Assembly: GCA_030998225.1 (NCBI GenBank)
Contig: JAPYXD010000469.1
Location: 1,426,001 to 1,490,000, forward strand
From: Diplolepis rosae
Taxonomy: Eukaryota; Arthropoda; Insecta; Hymenoptera; Diplolepididae
Reading direction: 5' to 3'
DNA length: 64,000 nt
The notes beneath the pieces are model-generated. The model was given only the letters and a program-made list of their open reading frames with translations, made no database searches and had not been told where the DNA came from. This document shows, one piece after another, positions 57,166 through 64,000 of the stretch (its first letter is position 1; every line of letters begins with the position of its first letter). Made by a program: the position numbers and the translations under genes.

Positions 57166-57748
57166 GTCCCCCTAAAAACTACGGTCTCGGAGGAAAAAAG
57201 TGAAAAAGTCAAGTGTAACTTGCGGTGTTGAATAGTAAAAACATTATACCTTCATAGTGTTGGAAATGGATCAATATTATAATTTGACATTATAAAGTGT
57301 GAAATAGACACAAAGATAGTGTTGAAATTAAATTGAGTGGCAAGTAGGGTCGTAAAATTTCATAAAAAATTACAAAGTTTCAAATAAGGCGGCGGAAAAA
57401 TTCAAACTGCATGTACTTCAAATATATAATGTAAATATATATATATATACTATATACTTATACTTTGTATAAATTTAAGAACCCCTTAGCTTCGCCTCGG
57501 GGCTCAACTTTATACGCGGCGCGCAAACGCCCGTTTTTTCTCTCGGTGCTCAATATACTATTCCACACTAGTGACGGGAAAGCTTTGAAATATTCCAATT
57601 CCAACTTCAATTATTAGTTTACCGTGCTACGCGTAAGAGAAATGCTATGCACTTGTTGATGTCGTGGTTGCATCAATCGATCGTGGAACCGATCATTTTT
57701 GTTGCTTCGCGCCATGCCCCGAAATAGCATTCCTCTTCGCGGTATGTA
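57166..57748. other. No supported gene
   Basis: AT microsatellite at 57437-57460; a GC-balanced stretch at 57480-57740 with CTTCGCCTCGGGGCTC. No ORF of note. Confidence 0.3.
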
Positions 57749-58617
57749 CAGTACCGGTCAGAATTGTGGGACCACCTGTTTTTCGATAATTGCTTCAATT
57801 ATCCTAATTTGAATTATGTAAGTGAAAAAATTTGTTCTTTTAATTAAATTGAAAGCTATCAAAATTCTTTATGAAATGAACCCAGCATGAATACGTTTTG
57901 TTAAATTTTGAAGAAGTTATTGCAGAAATAATCAAGATTTCAATGCTTTCTTAAATTTTAAATAACTTTCGAAATAATCAACATTTTTTAATGTTCTTGG
58001 ACTAATTTTAAAGCTAAATTTTTACAAAATCGAGCCAAATTCTTAGAATTAATGTATAATTTTTTTCTTACATACTGCTCGAGGTTAAAGTTCAAATAAA
58101 AAAGTTGGAAAAATTCCAATATTGCTTTTTCTGAGAAAAACGTTTTTATAAGATATATAAAACATATAATCATGAATTTTGTATTGAATTCCCTTAAAAT
58201 ATTTATTCATATGATCTTTATTATGATTTACCTACAGATGAAATGTTTTCGAAATTTTCCTACTTTTTTGTTACAATTTCAACTCTTTGAATTATGCAAG
58301 AAAAAAATTATATATTTATAATGACAATTTACTGCAATTCTGTGTAATATTAGCTTTAAAATGAGCTTAAGAACATTGAAAAATGTTGATTGTTTCGAAA
58401 GTTATTTAAAATTTAAGAAAATATTGAAATTTGGACTTTTTTTGCAATAACTTCTTCAAAATTTAACGAAACGACTTCATTCCAGACTAATTTTAAAGAT
58501 AATTTTGATGGCTTTCACATTATTAAGAGTACAAATTTCATCACCCACAGAATTGAAATTAAGATAATTTAAGAAATCATCGAAAAACAGGTGGTCCCAC
58601 AATTCTGACCGGTAGTG
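57749..58617. mobile_element. 869-bp foldback MITE with TA duplication
   Basis: Terminal repeats of 39 bp with one mismatch: CAGTACCGGTCAGAATTGTG at the left against the inverse starting CACTACCGGTCAGAATTGTG at the right. TA lies on each side. Inverted homology continues far inward (for example AAAACGTTTTTATAAG-flanking blocks and AATGTTGATTGTTTCGAAAG), so most of the element folds on itself. No transposase. A Tc1-type origin is likely from the TA target. Confidence 0.85.
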
Positions 58618-58908
58618 TAGGTGTACCTATATAGACCGTACGACGTCTCACACTTTTCGGATAGAAAAGACATTCATTTTCATCCGTATAGTGTTGAGAA
58701 ATACGAAGGTTTATATACCGCACCTTGATTTTAACACCTATGTTCATTTCACACTTTAAACCATATTTCAATCTTAAAAGTGCAAGATGAGTAACAAATC
58801 ACACTTCCAAGATGAAAAGTGCACTCGCTGCGTACTATTCATCGATTTTTAAAAGTACACATTTTACCTCAGTTAAATTTAACATAAGAATCAAGGTAAA
58901 TATTTATG

Positions 58909-59159
58909 CAGGGGCGAATTTACACAAGGGCAACATGGGCAGCTGCCCAGGGCGGCGCCTCAAAGAGAGCAGCAAAAATGAGGGTTTATGTGCATTTTTC
59001 TTCAAAATTCTTAAATATAAATTTTCAATACTCAAAAACCAAAATTTATTTTTATAGTTTAAAAACATGTATAAGTTCATTTGTTGAAGTAATACCATAG
59101 ATGGGAGGGGCGGTTATTCCAGTTTTCCCAAGGCACCCTCGTCGGTAAATTCGGCCCTG
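58909..59159. mobile_element. 251-bp hAT-like MITE
   Basis: CAGGGGCGAATTTAC at the left and the inverse GTAAATTCGGCCCTG at the right. Flanking octamers TATTTATG (58901-58908) and TATGTATG (59160-59167) match at 7 of 8 positions, consistent with an aged hAT target duplication. Short overlapping ORFs on both strands are incidental. Confidence 0.7.
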
Positions 59160-59167
59160 TATGTATG

Positions 59168-60827
59168 TACACTTTTTGAGCTTCAAATTTAATCATTTCT
59201 TTATATAAATTTCCAACATTTATACCTAAACCAATATGGTGGTTATCTTACTCTTCATATAAATAGATCTCTTATTTTTTTCCAGACAAAATTTTGATGC
59301 ACTTTAGAAAAAAGAGCGCCAAGTTAATATCTAAACACGTGAAAGAATACTGTGTTGTATATATATATAAATATATACCTGAAAACTTTTAACATACTTA
59401 ACTCATCCTCAGAGTGCTGAAAGTACTTCAGTTCGAGAACACTCAATTTAAAATGAGCAACAGAGCACTCAAAGCTCGCCCCATCGTCTTCAACTGAATA
59501 AATAATAGAAAGAAAGCATATTTTACAGTCGTAGCAACTTAATAAAAATTATCCCACCGATAAGAAACTTGAATGGCAAATTTATTTAACTATTTAAACA
59601 ATTTTTCAAATCATTTCAGCCGAGTTTCAGTTCGGAGTGGAAGCGTTTCTTTTTTCACAGAAAAATTCTTCAAAAATTTATTAAAGATATGTAACGTAAA
59701 GTAATCTTTCAAGGATAGATTTGGTATCAATTATCGATATTGAAAAGCTGAAATTATTTATAATTATATTGGATGAGTTATCGCTGATTATGAAAATTTC
59801 GTTTTTTGCATGATTTTATCTCAACTTATAGTTGGGAAAATCTGAAAAAATTTACAGCATTTCATCGAAAAAATTGCGTGCAAAAATTTATGCAATTTGT
59901 TTTTTTGCGAATTTTACGGGCCAAAATTCACGAAAAATTCACAGAAGTTTCTCTTGATAAGACTAAATGATGTGAATTTTTTCAGATGTTCCCAACGATT
60001 AGTTGAGGTAAAAAATTCAAAAACAATCCTAGGCTATGCCCTTTGTCGGATTATAACATTAATGATTCTGTAAAAAGTTTATAAGGCATGGTATTGATGA
60101 GTTATTTATCATAAATTCTGACATTGAGTCCCACATTAGAATGAATAATTTGTAAAATAAATCAATTTTACCCATTTCATAAAGTGGTCGGAAAAAATAA
60201 GCGAACTTCATTACTAATTGTTGAATACCGGTACATTTTAGAAGAAATATATTATTTACTTAATGTATTATGTTGATAGCCTTGGATCAAGAAAATAAGA
60301 AATAATCTATGTTATAACGACACTGAGATTCGTTAAAACCGCTTTTAACTGAAAGCTGATAAATAAGCGTTGACTACTAAATCATCCATAAACTTTGAAT
60401 ACTGGTTGAGCGGTTAGGATATCAAAGAAACCTATTTGGTTCTTTTTCATTCGCTTAATTTCTTCTAGTCTTATCGATTTCCCAGGACAGTTTAATCGAA
60501 ACTGCTACTATGAGAACAAACTTGCACAGTTCTATAAAAATCCGCCGGGAACTTGAAATAGTGTGTGACAGATTCTTTTCTATTTCTTTCCCTATCTACG
60601 TTTAAGTCAGAACCTTTCCTGGTTTAAACGTAAATGATATTTGTCGTCGAACTAGCTACCTGGAAGCGATTTCTTTCGAGTCGAGCACAAGTTCCTCTTA
60701 CTGGACTGCGAAACACGAAATATTTACATCAAAATAAACAATAACTGTCGAGATTTACATGATTTTATGACGAGACCTTGCATTTTCAGAAAACTCGCTT
60801 TTTTAACTTGTTCAGCAATCTAAAAAA
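59168..60827. other. No supported gene
   Basis: AT-rich. A short AT microsatellite lies at 59357-59378. Base 60580 onward is somewhat less AT-rich without an ORF. Confidence 0.3.
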
Positions 60828-60910
60828 ATATGATTAATAATTGAAGATATATGTTGATGTTGGTAATTGGCTTTAGGGTCCAAGGTTGATAAAAACTCAG
60901 AGTTTTACAT

Positions 60911-60952
60911 AATCAGACGTTTCGGCTCTGATCGGAGCCCTCATCAGTGATT
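60911..60952 (-). ncRNA. Hammerhead-ribozyme-like core, left arm of element 2
   Basis: On the minus strand: stem I AATCA, core CTGATGA, GGCTC/GAGCC stem II around CGATCA with one extra G, GAAAC, cleavage triplet GTC, then stem I partner TGATT. It differs from the right-arm core by one loop base (CGATCA against TGATCA). Stem III is minimal. Confidence 0.55.
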
Positions 60953-61239
60953 TATTCAAATCTAAAAATACAGAAAAAAGGTTTTGCTAACATAGGATAT
61001 TTTGTATAAAAAATTTTTTGTAAAAATTTAACAAGTAATTATCATTATGTTTTTACATGTAGGTAAATAAATTTTGATATTACTTTGAGGTAAATATTTC
61101 ATTCACATAACCTAACAAACTAGATACCAGAAAGCATTTTTTGGAAGGTTGGAATTAAGTGTCTAAATATAAAAAATATTTTTAATTGACATTCGTGCAT
61201 GGAATTGTAGATTGAAATTTTTGTGGTGTAGTTTTTAAT

Positions 61240-61770
61240 ACAATATATATACATACATACATACACAATCACACACACACACATATATATATATATACAT
61301 ACTATATACCAAAGAAAAAAATGTTAAATTAAATAAAATTTACAGATTGCACTTCATACCAAAAGAAATAATATTTAAAGAATTTGAAAATATTTTATAT
61401 GTGTGGTATATATAATGTTATGTGCATGTCATATGTATGTATGTATGTGTGTATGTACGTATGCATATTATATAGTATATGTACATTGTATATTGTACAT
61501 ATATATGTGTATATATTGCATGCGTGATGTATATGTGTGTATGTATATATGTGTATGTATGTATGTATGTATGTGTGTATTGTGTGTATGTATGTGTGTA
61601 TGTGTGTGTATGTATGTGTGTATGTGTATGTATGTATATATATATGTATGTATATGTGTATATATGTATATATATGTGTATATGTATGTGTATGTGTATG
61701 TGTATGTATATATATATATGTGTGTGTGTGATTGTGTATGTATGTATGTATATATATTGTATTAAAAACT
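61240..61770. repeat. Microsatellite loop of the palindrome
   Basis: Complex (CATA)n, (CA)n and (TA)n on the left turn into (TATG)n, (TG)n and (TA)n on the right, interrupted by about 100 bp of AT-rich sequence at 61300-61400. The long ORFs here (61403-61880) encode only Tyr/Val/Met/Cys repeats and are artefacts. Confidence 0.85.
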
Positions 61771-62046
61771 ACACCACAAAAATTTCAATCTACAATTCCA
61801 TGCACGAATGTCAATTAAAAATATTTTTTATATTTAGACACTTAATTCCAACCTTCCAAAAAATGCTTTCTGGTATCTAGTTTGTTAGGTTATGTGAATG
61901 AAATATTTACCTCAAAGTAATATCAAAATTTATTTACCTACATGTAAAAACATAATGATAATTACTTGTTACATTTTTACAAAAAATTTTTTATACAAAA
62001 TATCCTATGTTAGCAAAACCTTTTTCTGTATTTTTAGATTTGAATA

Positions 62047-62088
62047 AATCACTGATGAGGGCTCTGATCAGAGCCGAAACGTCTGATT
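62047..62088 (+). ncRNA. Hammerhead-ribozyme-like core, right arm of element 2
   Basis: AATCA (62047-62051) pairs with TGATT (62084-62088) as stem I. CTGATGA (62052-62058), a GGCTC/GAGCC stem II (62060-62075, one extra G), GAAAC (62076-62080) and GTC (62081-62083) supply every conserved position. The predicted cut is after C83 of this core. GAAAC directly adjoins GTC, so stem III cannot close as a monomer; a dimer is the likely active form. Confidence 0.6.
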
Positions 62089-62207
62089 ATGTAAAACTCT
62101 GAGTTTTTATCAACCTTGGACCCTAAAGCCAATTACCAACATCAACATATATCTTCAATTATTAATTAAGGGTCAATGTAAGTCCAGAATATGAATATGA
62201 TTAATAA

Positions 62208-62735
62208 TGACCATAACCCAAGTACAAATTCCCCATCGACCCAAAGTCTGGCCATCTGTGTAGACAAATTTTATGACTGAGATTAGTCAAATGGGGTCCA
62301 AATCTGGCTTCATTGGCCAGTCAAATTTAGAAATTCTAACCAGGTCCCCCTCTGGTCCAAATGTTGCAGGCTAAAACTCAGTTCTGATTTTGTAAATACG
62401 GACTTCCTTGGATATTCTAATCGAGTCCTTGTGCGTGTTAGGCTAGAGTTCAAATCTGGTTTTCTCAAGACAGTCTAATATCGTCTGTCTAATCGGGACC
62501 TCTAAGGGTACTACTCAGCTTTCTCTGATTTAAAAATTGTTCGTCATACGAAGAAACATTTCTAGGCATGTATTAACATTTGATTTTTTTTCAACCACAA
62601 TCAATGAACAGTACCAGTTGTATTTTTGTTCTTTATGTGTTTATATTAATAACTTTTACGCTTTTCTTGAAAAAATTGCCTCATTTGGCAGCGATTTGCA
62701 ATGAGGGCCCGATGAGACTGGTCACTTCAGGCGGT
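62208..62735. other. No gene; repeat-like phrases
   Basis: GGTCCAAATCTGG, AGTCTAAT and AATCGGGACC-type phrases recur here and at 48911-49010, indicating a shared degenerate repeat. Confidence 0.3.
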
Positions 62736-62899
62736 CCCTAGCGAACCCGGTTAAGAGAATGGTCAGATAATACTCTGACCGTTCTCTGACGATTCTCTGA
62801 CCCCGCATTATCATGGCTAGGAACGGTAAAAAAAACATTTAAAGCATTGCAATTGTGATTCTGTGACTCAATTTGAATTAAAAGGTGTAAGAATAAATA
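62736..62899 (+). mobile_element. 5' end of a CCCTAGCG-family element
   Basis: CCCTAGCGAACCCGGTTAAG opens a stretch that aligns with 37562-37725, including the repeated CTCTGACCGTTCTCTGAC and AAAGCATTGCAATTGTGATT. It is cut off by the DD41D copy that starts at 62900 after AATAAATA; in the intact copy the same position reads AATAAATACAATT. Confidence 0.65.
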
Positions 62900-63657
62900 C
62901 AGGGTGGGCCATCTAACATTTGGAATTTAAATCGTCTATAAAAAAAAAAACTTATGGATATTTTTTCAAAAGTATGGTTTTATTAGAAAGGTTAAACCTT
63001 CCCATTTAAGAATGAAAGACAACATCATTCAAATGACTGCCATGGCTGGCCTTACAGTACCCCATTATATCAACCCAATTTTTCAGTACATTTTCGATTG
63101 TTTGGGCAAAAGGTCGATAAGGTCAATAAGCAAAATTGTCGCATTTGGGGCTCAGAAAATCCAAACATCATTGAGAAACCGATGCACCCACAAAGAATGA
63201 CTGTTTGATGCGGATTTTGGTACGGTGGCATCATTGGGTCATTTTTCTTCGAAAATGAGCAAGGAGCCGTCGTCACGGTCAATGGCGAGCGTTATCGTGC
63301 CATGCTCAGCGAATTTTTGTTTCCAAAAATTGAAGAGGATGACATGGACGACATTTGGTTTCAACAGGACGAGATCACTTGCCACACAGCCAACGTAACA
63401 ATCGTCATTTTCGAAAATCGAATAATCAGCCAAAATTCTGATGTCAATTGGCCGCCTCGGAGCTATGATTTGACCCCGTTGGACTATTTTTTGTGAGGAA
63501 CCGTTAAGAATAAGTGTTACGCTAACCATTCCGAGATGATTGAGGCTTTGAAACACGAAATCGAAGTTGCCATTCATGGGATTGAAGTTCGAACAATCAA
63601 AAATGTACTGAAAAATTGGGATGATCGAATGGGGTACTGCAAGGCCAGCCACGGCAG
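62900..63657. pseudogene. Rearranged DD41D transposon copy (head-to-head fragments)
   Basis: 62900-63110 is the 3' end of the element on the minus strand: terminal repeat CAGGGTGGGCCATCTAAC, then the inverse of the C-terminal codons (NWVDRMGYCK equivalent). From about 63118 the plus strand encodes the catalytic half (VNKQNCRIWGSENP, the D252-equivalent IWFQQDEITCH, the D294-equivalent DLTPLDYFL) to KNWDDRMGYCKASHG at 63650. Stops at MTV* and DYFL* and a small deletion after the second aspartate inactivate it. Both fragments contain the same C-terminal block, so the copy is a partial inverted duplication. Confidence 0.7.
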
Positions 63658-64000
63658 TTTCGTCACGACAGCCGCGTTAGACAGTTTCCAGCGAGGGCTG
63701 CGCCCTGAACTCGAATTCAGCGTTGCCCTGAGGAATCCAGCTACTATCGATGCAGCCATCAAGATAGCACACGCTGAAGCACACACTCTCATAGATCGTA
63801 GCCAGTTGCTTCCGTCGGCATCTCAATACCCATCGTCCCCAAGACCATTTTCAAACTTACCCAGTCGCAGTTATGCTTCTCCAATTGTACCACGTGTTCC
63901 TCACGCGAAAAATCCCCGATCATACGCAGGAAACGGCGAACGTTTCACGCCTAGAGCACCAGAAATTCAACACAACGGTGCACAGCAACCAGAACATTCA
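63658..64000 (+). CDS. Ty3/gypsy-like retrotransposon Gag fragment, runs off the window
   Basis: Open from the junction to the last base (114 codons, no stop). The start AALDSFQRGLRPELEFSVAL followed by AIKIAHAEAHTL matches the capsid-end pattern of insect LTR-retrotransposon Gag proteins (FxxGLxPxL ... AIxxAxxxE). After it comes a Pro/Ser/Arg-rich linker (PSSPRPFSNLPSRSYASP) of the kind that precedes a zinc knuckle. No start codon belongs to it; the 5' part was lost at the junction with the transposon fragment. The rest of the element, if present, lies to the right of the window. Confidence 0.6.

Larger units (their letters stand above)
60841..62194 (+). mobile_element. Hammerhead-bearing palindromic element 2 (Penelope-like, non-autonomous)
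   Basis: Inverted arms of about 460 bp (from 60834 to about 61297, and about 61705 to 62165; positions sum to 122999 at the hammerhead cores) around a loop of TG/TA repeats. A 13-bp direct repeat, ATATGATTAATAA, at 60828-60840 and 62195-62207 looks like a target-site duplication. Right of the palindrome, a one-sided tail (62166-62194) contains GGGTCAATGTAA, as in the element at 248-3168. The GGACCCTAAAGCC motif lies between the core and the tail. No protein is encoded. Confidence 0.6.

Noticed and set aside
61403..61880. Plus-strand ORFs of 64-133 codons rich in Tyr, Val, Met and Cys
   Set aside because: They are translations of TATG/TG/TA microsatellites in the palindrome loop; no start context, domain or codon bias.

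Overview
This 64 kb window is eukaryotic, AT-rich and crowded with transposable elements. It most likely comes from an insect, and possibly a hymenopteran. The evidence is one spliced exon of a class B (secretin-family) neuropeptide receptor with correct donor and acceptor sites, a multi-exon DUF4806-type gene remnant, and many mariner/Tc1, hAT-like and foldback elements with TA or 8-bp target duplications. I see no bacterial operons, CRISPR arrays, rRNA genes or convincing tRNA genes.

Layout. 1-4445 is a composite element ending in GGCACCGTGCG. It holds a 2.9 kb near-perfect palindrome (248-3168, direct repeats of 11 bp outside it) and a second palindrome (3181-3853). 7649-7835 (-) is the receptor exon. 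10.9-14.8 kb is a nest: a (CAGTACTGG)-rich element was split by a CACGGAG-ended element, which received a TGTGCCT-ended repeat, a mariner and a small MITE. 17.8-21.8 kb has an internally deleted DD41D-like transposon, a GC-rich retroelement-like ORF, a CACGGAG MITE and a dead mariner. 22.0-23.2 kb is GC-rich and ends in an array of CCAAT boxes. 26.6-27.2 kb is a DD41D remnant interrupted by a 196-bp MITE with a clean 8-bp duplication. 34.6-40.1 kb has a deleted mariner and the second CACGGAG element, whose own mariner is split by a 1364-bp element. 41.1-45.1 kb is a direct duplication around a dispersed repeat. 45.3-46.1 and 52.3-52.8 kb are further TGTGCCT repeats, one carrying a hAT-like MITE. 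50.0-50.7 kb is a dead Tc1.

53.2-57.0 kb is the decayed DUF4806-type gene. One intron holds a complete 1303-bp DD41D transposon (54962-56264) with an uninterrupted 361-residue transposase and matching ends, the only apparently intact transposase here. 57.7-59.2 kb has two more MITEs. 60841-62194 is a second large palindrome, and the window ends in a rearranged DD41D copy fused to a Ty3/gypsy-like Gag reading frame (63658-64000).

The most unusual signal is that both large palindromes carry hammerhead-ribozyme-like cores near each outer end, in opposite orientations. Both also have flanking direct repeats (11 and 13 bp), a GACCC(T/C)..AGCC motif beyond the core, and a one-sided tail containing GGGTCAATGTAA. 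This matches non-autonomous relatives of Penelope-like retroelements, which are known to carry hammerhead motifs. The two families differ in sequence but share the layout. No reverse transcriptase is present, so trans-mobilisation is inferred.
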